The notes beneath the pieces are model-generated. The model was not told where the DNA came from. It did no database searches and saw nothing but the letters and a program-made list of their open reading frames with translations. Made by a program: the position numbers and the translations under genes. 64,000 nt of DNA from Methylorubrum sp. B1-46 (GTDB lineage Bacteria > Pseudomonadota > Alphaproteobacteria > Rhizobiales > Beijerinckiaceae): contig NZ_CP088247.1 of assembly GCF_021117295.1 (NCBI RefSeq), positions 4,479,001-4,543,000 of the forward strand, given 5' to 3'. Below are positions 34,638 through 44,097 of the stretch, piece after piece; within the stretch, counting starts at the first letter, position 1; each line of letters opens with the position of its first letter.

Positions 34638-37600
34638 ATGAAGCCCGGATCGGGCGCGGATACGGTCGGCCCCGAGCTTGATGCCAAGCCGGATGCGGGG
34701 GGCATGACCATGGCCGATGTGACGTTTTCCCAGTCGACCCTTGCCGGGTATTCGGGGCTGGCCTCGGCCCTGCAATGGGGACCGGATGGACGCCTCTACG
34801 TCGCCGAGCGGTTCGGCAGCATCAAGGCCCTGACGGTCGCCCAGCAAGGCAACGGCTACGTCGTCACCGCCACGGAATCGATCGACCTCATCCTCGACAT
34901 CCCGAACCACAACGACGACGGTACGCTGAACCTCGGTCTCGAAGAGCGCCAGGTCACCGGCATCCTCGTCACCGGCACCGCCGATAACCCGGTCCTCTAC
35001 GTCACGTCGAGCGATCCCCGCATCGGCGCGGGCAACGGCGGCGAGGACACGAATCTCGATACCAACTCCTCGATCATCTCCCGTCTCACCTTCGATACCG
35101 CGACCGATACGTGGAAGAAGGTCGATCTCGTGCGCGGCCTGCCCCGTTCGGAGGAGAACCACTCCGCCAACGGCATGGCGCTCTCGCCCGACGGCAAGAC
35201 GCTCTACGTGGCGGTGGGCGGCAACACCAATGCCGGCGCCCCCTCCAACAACTTCGCCGGGCTACCCGAATTCGCCTACGCGGCGGCCGTACTGAAGGTC
35301 GATCTCACGGCCCTCGATGCCATGACGGTGAAGGACCCCAACGGCCTCAACCCCTACCTCTACGACCTGCCGACCCTCGACGATCCCTACCGGCCCAATG
35401 ACGGCACGCCCGGCAACGAGAACCCCGACGGCTCCGACGTCAGCGGCCCGTTCGGCGGACGCGACGGGTTCAACATGGCCAAGATCACCGCCGATAGCCC
35501 GGTTCAGGTCTACTCGCCCGGCTACCGCAACGCCTACGACGTGCTGCTGACCTCCGACGGCAAGATGTTCACCTACGACAACGGTGCCAATAACGGCTGG
35601 GGCGGGCGCCCGTCGGACGCCGCCGGCAACGTCGTCACGAGCGAGAGCCAGATCCCGCTCAACACGCCCGATCAGGACGGCGGCACCAAGCGGCTCAACT
35701 ACGACCAGCTCCACGAGATCACCGGGGAAGGCTATTACGGCGGCCACCCGAACCTCGTGCGGGCGGTGGGGGGCCAGGCCGGCTGGATCCTGACGCCGGG
35801 GGCGGGCGTCAACGGCGCGACCTTCCTCCCTCATGGCCATCCCGGCCTGCCCGCCGACTTCGACTCGGTGATCCCGGCCGGCACCGCCGACCCGCGCGAG
35901 AGCGTGTTCTTCGAGGGCGGCATCAGCGACGGGGCGCTCGATACCGGCCAGGGCTCGCTCAACGGCTTGGCCGAGTACACCGCCTCGACCACGTGGACGA
36001 CGGCGGATGGCGGCACCACGAGCATCAAGGGCGCCATCCTCGTCACGGATCTCGCGGGCTATCTCCACATCATCCCGCGCAACGCCTCCGGCGGGGTCGA
36101 CACCACGGTGGGCGCCGCCGGCCAGATCGTGGCGGCGGGCAAGCAGGTCGTGCCGATGGGCGGCGGTGCGCCGCTGGGCATCGACGCGGTCGGCGACGGC
36201 AAGCCGTTCGCCGGCACGGTCTGGGTCACGACGCTGGCCGACGGCAACATCAAGGTCCTGACGCCGGGGCCGACCAACCCGCAGAACCTCGACCTCGACG
36301 GCGACGGGATCAATAACACCCTCGACCCCTTCGCCCTCGACCCCGACAACGGCACCGCCGGCACCGACGTGATCTCGGGCGGTGAAACGGTCGTCTTCAA
36401 CTTCGAATCCGGCGCGATCCCCGGCACCTTCGGCGGCAGCGGGCTCACCGGCGCGATGATCAACGGGCTCGACCCGTTCCTCGACGGCGGCCTCTACACC
36501 TCCGCCAACATCATCGCCGGCGGTGCGGGCGGCGTCATCCAGTTGAAGAACGTGCAGGAGGGCGACTTCACGGAAGGCAACAACACCCTCAAGGACGCGC
36601 TCCAGGCCGGCGTCACGTTTGACGACAGCGTCGCCACCGCCAACGTCACCCTGACGATGGCGAACTGGATCCCCAACGCCACCAGCGACGGCGGCTTCCC
36701 CTCGGCCGGCCTGCAGATCGGCACGGGCGACCAGGACAACTTCATCAAGCTGGTGCTGGGCGGGCGCGGTGAGAGCGCGGGCGGCAAATACACGAGCGCG
36801 ATCTTCGAGACCTCGATGGAGAATCTCGGCGTCGCCCAGACCGCGGCGGTGACCAACAACGCGCTCCTGAGTGCTGCCAATGCGAGCTGGGTGCAACTGC
36901 GCCTCGCGGTCAATCTCGAGACCAACACGGTCACGCCCCTCTGGCGCTTCGGCACCGGCGCGGTTTCTTCCGCCACCGACGCAAACGCCGCGTTCACCGC
37001 CGGCACCAGCATGACCGTGCCGAGCGGCAGCGCGCTCCTGAAGGCGATCCAGGGCGACTACACCGTCGGCGGCAAGGCCAGCGGCATGGCGGTCGGCCTG
37101 ATGGCCACCTCCAACGACGGCGCGCCGTTCACCGCGGATTTCGACGGGATCACCATCACGACGACGGCGAAGTCGGGCACGACGAACCCGGTGGTCTCGG
37201 CGATCAATGCCGGCGGCGGGGCGCTGACCCAGGACGGGATCAGCTTCTCGGCCGATCAGTATTTCACCGGCGGCGCCACCTTCAACGACGTCGCCGGCGG
37301 CAACGGCCTGCAGCCGGCCTTCGCCAACACCGTCTACCAGACCGAGCGCTACGGCAATTTCAGCTACGCCATTCCGGTCGCCAGCACGACCCAGGCCTAC
37401 ACGGTCGAGCTGCGCTTCGGCGAGCTGTGGTGGAACAATCCGGGCCAGCGCGTGTTCGACGTCTCGCTCGAAGGCCAGACCATCCTCAACGACCTCGACA
37501 TCCTCGCGCAAACGGGCAGCTTCAACACGCCCTACACCTACGTCTCGGGTCCGATCACGGCGGGCGCCAACGGCACGCTCGATCTTCAATTCCTCAACGG

Positions 37601-40271
37601 CATCGACAACGCCAAGCTCAGCGGCATCGTCGTGCGGCAGGCCAGTGGCGGTGGCGGCACCGACAACACCAAGCCGACGGTGGGCCCCTTCACGGTCCAG
37701 GCGCCGGTGGCGGGCGATGCCAGCGCCAGCGTGAGCGTGGTCTACAACGACGCCTCGGGCATCAACCTCGCCAGCATCACCGCGGCCGACATCGCGGTGA
37801 CGGGCCCCGGCGCGGTCGGCGCGATCACGCTGCAATCCAAGACCAGCACCAGCGCCACCTCGGCCACAGCCACCTACATCGTCGCCGCCCCCACGGGAGG
37901 TTGGACCAACGGCCAGTACACCGCGACCGTCAAGGCCGGCGAGGTGGCGGATGCGAGCCCGGCGGCCAACACCAACCTCGCCGCCTCGCAGCTCTTCTCG
38001 GTCCAGACCAGCAGCGCGGGCGGCATCGTCGCGGCGATCAATGCCGGCGGTTCGGCGCTGATCCAGGACGGGATCAGCTTCTCGGCCGACCAGTACTTCA
38101 CCGGCGGCGCCACCTTCCTCGACGGCACCGGCGGCAACGGCCTGCAATCGGCCTTCACCGGCACCGTCTACCAGACCGAGCGCTACGGCAACTTCAGCTA
38201 CGCGATCCCCGTGGCCAGCACGAGCCAAGCCTACACGGTCGAGCTGCGCTTCGGCGAGCTGTGGTGGAGCAATCCGGGCCAGCGCGTCTTCGACGTCGCG
38301 CTGGAGGGCCAGACCGTCCTCAATGACCTCGACATCCTGGCCCAGACCGGCAGCTTCAACACGCCCTACACCTACGTCTCCGGCCCGATCACCGCGGGCG
38401 CCAACGGCACGCTGGACCTGCAATTCGCCAACGGCATCGACAACGCCAAGCTCAGCGGCATCATCGTTCGACAGGCGAACGGAAGCGGCAACACCGACAC
38501 GACGGGGCCGTCGGTGGCCGGCCCCTTCGTGATCCGGGGACCAGCGACCCCAACCGCGAGCGCGAGCATCACGGTCATCTACAACGACCCCTCGGGGATC
38601 AATCTCGACAGCATCGGGCCGAGCGACATCACGATGACCGGTGATGGTCCAATCGGGGAGATCACGCTGCAATCGAAGGCCGCCACGAGCGCCACCTCGG
38701 CCACCGCGACCTATTTCGTCGCCGCACCAGCCGGTGGATGGGTCGATGGACAATACGTCACCACCGTGAAGGCCGGGGAGATTGCCGATGCGAGTCCCGC
38801 CGGGAACACCAACGCCGTATCGAGCCAGTTGTCGGGTTTCGCTCCCGGCAGCCCGATCGGGATCGTCGCGGCGATCAACGCCGGCGGCGGTGCGGTGAGT
38901 CAGGGCGGGATCAGCTTCTCGGCCGACCAGTACTTCACCGGCGGCGGCGCCTTCACCGATGGCACCGGTGGCAATGGCCTGCAGACGGCCTTCGCCGACA
39001 CCGTCTACCAGACCGAGCGCTACGGCAACTTCAGCTACGCGATCCCCGTGGCCAGCATGACCCAATCCTACACGGTCGAGCTGCGGTTCGCCGAGCTCTG
39101 GTGGAGCAATCCTGGGCAGCGCGTGTTCGACGTCACGTTCGAAGGCCAGACCATCCTGAACGACCTCGATATCCTGGCTCAATCGGGAAACATCGACACG
39201 CCCTATACCTTCGTCTCGAGTCCAGTCATCGCAGGCGCCAATGGCACGCTCGACCTGCAATTCATCAACGGCATCGACAATGCCAAGCTCAGCGGCATCG
39301 TCGTGCGGCAGGTGACTGGCGGCGCCGACGCGACGGCGCCGACCATCGGGTCCTTCGAGGTCGAGGCGCCCGCCTCCGCCGCGGGTCAAGCGAGTGTGTC
39401 GGTGGTCTACAACGATGCCTCGGGCATCGATCTCGCCAGCATTGGTGCGAGCGACCTCGCGGTAACGGGAGCAGGCGTGGTCGGGGCCATCAGCTTGCAA
39501 TCAAAGGCGGCGACGAGCGCGACCTCGGCCACCGCCACCTACCTCGTCGCTGCGCCGGCGGGCGGCTGGGCCGACGGGCCATACACCGCTACGGTGAAAG
39601 CCGGGGAGATCGCCGACGCGAGCCCCTCCCTCAACACCAACGCCGCCGCCTCACAGGGTTTCACCATCGACGCCGAACCCGCGAGCGACACCCTCGTCCT
39701 CGCGATCAATTCCGGCGGGAGCGCCTATACCCGTCCGGACGGGACCCTGTTCGAGGCCGACACGGCGGCGTCCCCGCACCGCTTCTACGTCGCCGGCCAG
39801 GACGGGAACGCGACCTATTCCGACGTCGATCCGATCGCCGGCACCACCGACGACGCGCTCTACCAGAACCAGCGCTTCGGCTGGGCGAGCGCCTCCACCA
39901 CCGATACCGATGACGGGCGTTTCGGCTACGCCGTCAAGAACGCGGACGGCAGCGCGCTGGCGTCGGGCTCCTACGAGGTGATCCTGCACTTCGCCGAGAT
40001 CTACAATCAGCCCGACGATCCGGGCGGCCTCAGCGGGGCGGGCCAGCGCCAGTTCAATATCGGCATCGAGGGCACCACGGTCACGAACTACGACATCTGG
40101 GCCGCGGCTGCCGGGGGCGCGACGGCGACGAGCCTGACGCGGACGGTCTCGGTCACCGACGGGACGCTCGATCTCGCCTTCTGGCAAGGCGCGGCGGAGA
40201 ACCCGACCGTGGCGGCGATCGAGGTGTGGAAGGTCAACGGCGCCTCGGCTCAGGACGCTCTCTTGGTCTAG
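34638..40271 (+). CDS. Giant beta-propeller protein with tandem malectin/Ig-like carbohydrate-binding modules
   Basis: 1877 residues from the ATG at 34638; an ATG at 34704 (MTMADVTFSQ) is an alternative. Residues about 25-545 look like a PQQ/sorbosone-dehydrogenase-type propeller (ALQWGPDGRLYVAERFGSIK, SANGMALSPDGKTLYVAVGG). LDLDGDGINNTLDPFALDPD (about 550-570) is a calcium-binding-like loop. About 575-845 is a lectin-like beta domain. Then come three malectin modules (about 854-1000, 1132-1278, 1411-1556; each with YQTERYGNFSYAIPVAS), each followed by an Ig-like unit (SVVYNDASGINLAS), and a longer fourth malectin (about 1685-1867). No signal peptide or RTX tail is visible, so the export route is unclear. 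Proximity to the polysaccharide genes suggests a surface or matrix glycan binder. Confidence 0.85.
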   Translation: MKPGSGADTVGPELDAKPDAGGMTMADVTFSQSTLAGYSGLASALQWGPDGRLYVAERFGSIKALTVAQQGNGYVVTATESIDLILDIPNHNDDGTLNLGLEERQVTGILVTGTADNPVLYVTSSDPRIGAGNGGEDTNLDTNSSIISRLTFDTATDTWKKVDLVRGLPRSEENHSANGMALSPDGKTLYVAVGGNTNAGAPSNNFAGLPEFAYAAAVLKVDLTALDAMTVKDPNGLNPYLYDLPTLDDPYRPNDGTPGNENPDGSDVSGPFGGRDGFNMAKITADSPVQVYSPGYRNAYDVLLTSDGKMFTYDNGANNGWGGRPSDAAGNVVTSESQIPLNTPDQDGGTKRLNYDQLHEITGEGYYGGHPNLVRAVGGQAGWILTPGAGVNGATFLPHGHPGLPADFDSVIPAGTADPRESVFFEGGISDGALDTGQGSLNGLAEYTASTTWTTADGGTTSIKGAILVTDLAGYLHIIPRNASGGVDTTVGAAGQIVAAGKQVVPMGGGAPLGIDAVGDGKPFAGTVWVTTLADGNIKVLTPGPTNPQNLDLDGDGINNTLDPFALDPDNGTAGTDVISGGETVVFNFESGAIPGTFGGSGLTGAMINGLDPFLDGGLYTSANIIAGGAGGVIQLKNVQEGDFTEGNNTLKDALQAGVTFDDSVATANVTLTMANWIPNATSDGGFPSAGLQIGTGDQDNFIKLVLGGRGESAGGKYTSAIFETSMENLGVAQTAAVTNNALLSAANASWVQLRLAVNLETNTVTPLWRFGTGAVSSATDANAAFTAGTSMTVPSGSALLKAIQGDYTVGGKASGMAVGLMATSNDGAPFTADFDGITITTTAKSGTTNPVVSAINAGGGALTQDGISFSADQYFTGGATFNDVAGGNGLQPAFANTVYQTERYGNFSYAIPVASTTQAYTVELRFGELWWNNPGQRVFDVSLEGQTILNDLDILAQTGSFNTPYTYVSGPITAGANGTLDLQFLNGIDNAKLSGIVVRQASGGGGTDNTKPTVGPFTVQAPVAGDASASVSVVYNDASGINLASITAADIAVTGPGAVGAITLQSKTSTSATSATATYIVAAPTGGWTNGQYTATVKAGEVADASPAANTNLAASQLFSVQTSSAGGIVAAINAGGSALIQDGISFSADQYFTGGATFLDGTGGNGLQSAFTGTVYQTERYGNFSYAIPVASTSQAYTVELRFGELWWSNPGQRVFDVALEGQTVLNDLDILAQTGSFNTPYTYVSGPITAGANGTLDLQFANGIDNAKLSGIIVRQANGSGNTDTTGPSVAGPFVIRGPATPTASASITVIYNDPSGINLDSIGPSDITMTGDGPIGEITLQSKAATSATSATATYFVAAPAGGWVDGQYVTTVKAGEIADASPAGNTNAVSSQLSGFAPGSPIGIVAAINAGGGAVSQGGISFSADQYFTGGGAFTDGTGGNGLQTAFADTVYQTERYGNFSYAIPVASMTQSYTVELRFAELWWSNPGQRVFDVTFEGQTILNDLDILAQSGNIDTPYTFVSSPVIAGANGTLDLQFINGIDNAKLSGIVVRQVTGGADATAPTIGSFEVEAPASAAGQASVSVVYNDASGIDLASIGASDLAVTGAGVVGAISLQSKAATSATSATATYLVAAPAGGWADGPYTATVKAGEIADASPSLNTNAAASQGFTIDAEPASDTLVLAINSGGSAYTRPDGTLFEADTAASPHRFYVAGQDGNATYSDVDPIAGTTDDALYQNQRFGWASASTTDTDDGRFGYAVKNADGSALASGSYEVILHFAEIYNQPDDPGGLSGAGQRQFNIGIEGTTVTNYDIWAAAAGGATATSLTRTVSVTDGTLDLAFWQGAAENPTVAAIEVWKVNGASAQDALLV
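37199..39670 (+). repeat. Three tandem 834-837 bp repeats encoding malectin + Ig-like modules
   Basis: The module start ATCAAyGCCGGCGG recurs at 37203, 38037 and 38874, a period of 834 then 837 bp. The nucleotide identity is high over the malectin half (for example ACCGTCTACCAGACCGAGCG in each) and lower in the Ig-like half. Such repeats are prone to recombination and to assembly collapse. Confidence 0.85.
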
Positions 40272-40347
40272 AACCGCAACAGGCTTCAGCTTCTTTTCCG
40301 GCGGCGCACGCGGTCTCGTGCGTCACCGCCCGCGCGAAAGGTCTGCC

Positions 40348-41874
40348 ATGTCATCCGATCGGTCCCCCAAGACCTTTCCCACGCCTGTCCCGAAGCTCGA
40401 ACCGAACACCTTCGCCTTCGAGCAATGGCCGATGGTCAAGCCGACGGGCTTTCGCGAGTACGACGCCCGCTGGCTGTTCCCGCAGGAGATCAACCTGATG
40501 GGCGTCCAGGCACTGGGGCTGGGGCTCGGCACGCTGATCCATGAGCGCGGCGTGCGCCCCGACATCGTCACCGGCCACGACTTCCGCAGCTACTCGTCGG
40601 CGATCAAGCTCGCGCTGATCGCCGGGATGCAGGCGGCGGGTCTGCGGGTGAAGGATATCGGGCTCGCGCTCTCGCCGATGGCCTATTTCGGCCAGTTCGC
40701 CCTCGACTGCCCCTGCGTAGCCATGGTCACCGCCTCGCACAACGACAACGGCTGGACCGGCGTGAAGATGGGCGCCGAGCGGCCGATGACCTTCGGCCCC
40801 GACGAGATGGGCCGCCTGAAGGAGATCGTCACCACGGGCGCGTTCCAGTACCGCGACGGCGGCGCCTACGAGTTCGTCTCGGACTTCGCGCAGGTCTATC
40901 TCGACGATCTCGTGGCGCGGGCCAAGCCCGTCTCGCGAAAACTCAAGGTCGTGGCCGCCTGCGGCAACGGCACCGCCGGCGCCTTCGCCCCCGCTCTGCT
41001 GGAGCGGCTCGGCGTCGAGGTGATCCCGCTCGATGTCGAGCCGGATCACAGCTTCCCGCGCTACAACCCCAATCCCGAGGACATGGCGATGCTGCACGCC
41101 ATCGCCGACAAGGTGCGCGAGACCGGCGCCGATGTCGGCCTCGGCTTCGACGGCGACGGCGACCGCTGCGGCGTGGTCGATGACGAGGGCGAGGAGATCT
41201 TCGCCGACAAGATCGGCGTGATGCTGGCTCGCGACCTGTCGAAGCTGCACCCCGAGGCGACCTTCGTGGTCGACGTGAAGTCGACCGGCCTCTACGCCGC
41301 CGATCCCGAATTGCAGGCCCGCGGCGTGCGCACCGATTACTGGAAGACGGGCCATTCCTACATCAAGCGCCGCGTCAACGAACTCTCGGCGCTGGCCGGC
41401 TTCGAGAAGTCCGGCCACTTCTTCTTCAACGCGCCGGTGGGCCGCGGCTACGACGACGGCCTGCTCACGGCGATTGCGGTGATCGAGATGCTCGACCGCA
41501 ATCCGGGGCAGACCATGGCCGACCTCTACCGGGCGCTGCCGAAGACCTGGGGCTCGCCGACCATGTCGCCGCACTGCGCCGACGAGGTGAAGTACGGCGT
41601 GGTCGAGGCGGTGACCGAGCGGTTCCGGGCGCTCCAAGCGGCCGGCGAGCCGGTGGGCGGGCACGCGATCACCGATCTGGTGACGGTCAACGGCATCCGG
41701 ATTACCACCGCTGACGGCACCTGGGGGCTGGTGCGGGCCTCCTCGAACAAGCCCGAACTCGTGGTTGTGGTCGAGAGCCCGGTCTCGGAGGCACGGCTGC
41801 ACGAGATGTTCGCCGCGGTCGACGGGGTGCTGCGCCAGCATCCCGAGGTGGGGGCCTACAACCAGACGATCTGA
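40348..41874 (+). CDS. Phosphomannomutase/phosphoglucomutase
   Basis: 508 residues from the ATG at 40348. Alpha-D-phosphohexomutase superfamily: the catalytic phosphoserine loop is MVTASHNDNGWTGVKMG, the metal loop LGFDGDGDRCGVVDDEGEEI, the sugar-binding loop FEKSGHFFF, and the phosphate-binding end VRASSNKPELVVVVES. The length is slightly above the usual 450-470 because of an N-terminal extension. It would convert mannose-6-P to mannose-1-P (and possibly the glucose equivalents), feeding ManC at 54831 for GDP-mannose. It is separated from the main exopolysaccharide block by the RTX genes. The preference between Man and Glc is not readable. Confidence 0.9.
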   Translation: MSSDRSPKTFPTPVPKLEPNTFAFEQWPMVKPTGFREYDARWLFPQEINLMGVQALGLGLGTLIHERGVRPDIVTGHDFRSYSSAIKLALIAGMQAAGLRVKDIGLALSPMAYFGQFALDCPCVAMVTASHNDNGWTGVKMGAERPMTFGPDEMGRLKEIVTTGAFQYRDGGAYEFVSDFAQVYLDDLVARAKPVSRKLKVVAACGNGTAGAFAPALLERLGVEVIPLDVEPDHSFPRYNPNPEDMAMLHAIADKVRETGADVGLGFDGDGDRCGVVDDEGEEIFADKIGVMLARDLSKLHPEATFVVDVKSTGLYAADPELQARGVRTDYWKTGHSYIKRRVNELSALAGFEKSGHFFFNAPVGRGYDDGLLTAIAVIEMLDRNPGQTMADLYRALPKTWGSPTMSPHCADEVKYGVVEAVTERFRALQAAGEPVGGHAITDLVTVNGIRITTADGTWGLVRASSNKPELVVVVESPVSEARLHEMFAAVDGVLRQHPEVGAYNQTI

Positions 41875-42268
41875 TGCGGAGGCCGGGTGATCGCTTCGGC
41901 TTCTGCCGCCCTGCTTCATCGCGAGGCGGCGCCGAAGTGATCCCGGTCCCGACATCTCCGAAGCGTGCGAGGCCCTGGATTGCCACGGCTTCGCCTCGCA
42001 AGATCGGCGAGGAAATCGAAGCCGTATGTCACCGGCGGACACCCGCCAAGTAGCCAAGCGTGACCGTTCGGCAACAGGCCATCGTCTGTCAGAAAATTTC
42101 CGACACAGGCGCGCGCAAAAACAGCATTAAGCTGAACCGTTTTCGCACGTCCATACCCCGTCGGGAGTACTCCTCACGGGTTACGTTGCAGATTTACGCA
42201 ATCGATCCGCCCACTAACCTTCGTTAGGCACCCGCTCCGTTGCGATCACCGCATCTCGAGGAGCAAGC
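41875..42268. other. Intergenic region with two hairpins and the leader of the first beta-helix/RTX gene
   Basis: 394 bases. Hairpin 1 (41889-41942) pairs GATCGCTTCGGC with GCCGAAGTGATC. Hairpin 2 (41985-42025) pairs ACGGCTTCG and CCTCGC with GCGAGG and CGAAGCCGT. Neither has a T-run. Then ACGTTGCAGATTT-N7-TCGATCCGC (42184-42211), shared with the paralog leader, CTAAC-CTTC-GTTAG (42214-42227), and the ribosome site GAGGAG before the ATG. Confidence 0.6.
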
Positions 42269-43729
42269 ATGCCTGCGGGCCAAACCTATAGCACCACCCC
42301 CATCCGCACGACGTACGACGGACAGGTTATCGAAAATCTGGATCTTTGGGTCACCGACGGCGACGCGATCCGCGTCGATCACAAGAATGTCGTCATCCGT
42401 AACGTCACCATCCACCATGCCGACGGCAACGGCATCGTCGTCGAGGACGTCAGCGGCGTCACGGTTCAGGACAGCCTCATCGTCAATCTCGATCCGCCCA
42501 TCGGCAACGGCGGCGAGACAGAAGCGGAAACCACGGGCATCCGCGTCGTCAACGCGGCGAACTTCACCGCCTCGCACGTGACGCTGCAGGACAGCGGCAC
42601 TGGCATCTATCTCGGCCAGTCGCCGGGCGCGAAGCTGTCCTACATCGAGGGGCACAACTTCCACGGGCCGTTCCCCGGCGGACAGCTCGTCCAGTTCTTC
42701 CAGTCGCCGAACGGCAGCCTGTCGGACTTCGCCGTCACCAACGATCCGGGTCACTCGCATGTCGAGGACAACGTCTCGGTCATCGACAGCCGGAACGTCT
42801 CGATCGCCAACGGCGTGATCGACGGCAACAACTCGCCGAGCGGGGCCGGCGTGATGTTCGAGGGCAACTCCCAGGGTGGCCACGTCCAGAACGTCGACGT
42901 GATCCACATGAGCAATGGCGGCTTCTCGTCCTATTCGGACGACGTGTCGTTCGTCGACACCCGCTCCTTCGACAACGATGCCGGCGATCAGGGCCGCGGC
43001 GTCTCGCTGTCGAACGGGCTGATCTGGAACATGACCGGCCACAACGTCACGGTCGAGGATTCGACCTACACGGATCCGGGTGTGGCCAACAACATCGTCT
43101 GGGGCACCTCTTCGGCCGGCGCGGACGTCACGGCGGCCCCATCGGCCACGCCGATGACGCCGATCCACAACGTGTTCGACGGCTCGGCGACGGGCACCGC
43201 GCCGGCTCCGGCGCCGACTCCGATCCCGGCCCCGACGGCCGCGGCTCCTGCGACGCCCTCTGCGACGCCCCCTGCTGCCAGCCCGGCGCCGACCGGCACG
43301 GGCATCGACCGCGACGGAACGTCGGCCTCCGAGACGATGACCGGCTCGCGCTTCGCCGACGATCTCGACGGGCGGGGCGGCAACGACACGCTCAACGGGC
43401 TCGCCGGTGACGACCGCCTCTACGGCGGGGCCGGCAACGACCGGCTCGACGGCGGCAGCGGCACCGACCACCTCTGGGGCGGCGCCGGTGCGGACCACTT
43501 CGTGTTCAAGGTCGGCAACGGCACCGATTGGGTCGAGGACTTCCAGCTCAACGGCCCTGCGCAGGACGTGATCGAGGTGAGCAAGGCGATGTTCGCCTCG
43601 TTCAATGCCCTGCTGTCCGCGGCCCACGATGTTGGCCCCGATGTCGCCATCACCTCGGGCGCCGACACGCTGTGGCTCGCCGACGTCCACAAGGGGCAGC
43701 TCTCGGCCGGCGACTTCCTGTTCGTCTGA
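42269..43729 (+). CDS. Right-handed beta-helix protein with C-terminal RTX repeats (paralog 1)
   Basis: 486 residues, starting [20 protein letters not shown] after GAGGAGCAAGC. Residues 1-290 form a parallel beta-helix with regular coils ([60 protein letters not shown]), as in polysaccharide lyases and adhesins. A Pro/Ala/Thr linker (about 310-345) leads to RTX calcium nonapeptides ([20 protein letters not shown], then [18 protein letters not shown]). There is no N-terminal signal, and the RTX end predicts type I secretion; no T1SS genes are in the window. It could modify or bind polysaccharide. It is about 70-75% similar by eye to the next gene. Confidence 0.88.
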   Translation: MPAGQTYSTTPIRTTYDGQVIENLDLWVTDGDAIRVDHKNVVIRNVTIHHADGNGIVVEDVSGVTVQDSLIVNLDPPIGNGGETEAETTGIRVVNAANFTASHVTLQDSGTGIYLGQSPGAKLSYIEGHNFHGPFPGGQLVQFFQSPNGSLSDFAVTNDPGHSHVEDNVSVIDSRNVSIANGVIDGNNSPSGAGVMFEGNSQGGHVQNVDVIHMSNGGFSSYSDDVSFVDTRSFDNDAGDQGRGVSLSNGLIWNMTGHNVTVEDSTYTDPGVANNIVWGTSSAGADVTAAPSATPMTPIHNVFDGSATGTAPAPAPTPIPAPTAAAPATPSATPPAASPAPTGTGIDRDGTSASETMTGSRFADDLDGRGGNDTLNGLAGDDRLYGGAGNDRLDGGSGTDHLWGGAGADHFVFKVGNGTDWVEDFQLNGPAQDVIEVSKAMFASFNALLSAAHDVGPDVAITSGADTLWLADVHKGQLSAGDFLFV

Positions 43730-44097
43730 GCCTGTCTGCCGCTGCGTCGTCCGCGTTCGGCCGGGAACGGATCGGTGCCCGGCACGTCGTGACATCCGCT
43801 CAGAGGCCTGCTCGGCGGCCGGGACCGCAGGATCTCCCGCGGTCCCGGCCGGCGCCGACGCGACTTCGAATCTGTTAGGGCCGAAGAAGCGTGGCCGTAC
43901 AGCCACATCGATTGTGCGCCGCGAAAAATATCGCGGCGGGACGCTCGTGGTAAAAGCTTAACGTTGAATAACTTCCTCGGGCCGATAGGTCGTATGATCT
44001 AGTCCATACTGCCGACGTTGCAGATTTGCCCGGTCGATCCGCTGGTTGTATTCATATAGTTATTGATTTTGTTGAAATATTAACAAATGGAGCAGGC
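43730..44097. other. Intergenic region between the two RTX paralogs
   Basis: 368 bases. The last 180 are AT-rich for this genome (TAGTTATTGATTTTGTTGAA region) and probably hold the promoter. ACGTTGCAGATTT-N7-TCGATCCGC (about 44014-44042) matches the leader of paralog 1. GGAG precedes the ATG at 44098. No further gene seen. Confidence 0.6.

Noticed and set aside
35262..39500. A 1412-codon open frame antisense to the malectin-repeat gene
   Set aside because: Composition is an Arg/Val/Gly/Asp shadow of the GC-rich repeats. The plus frame has clear domains and repeats.
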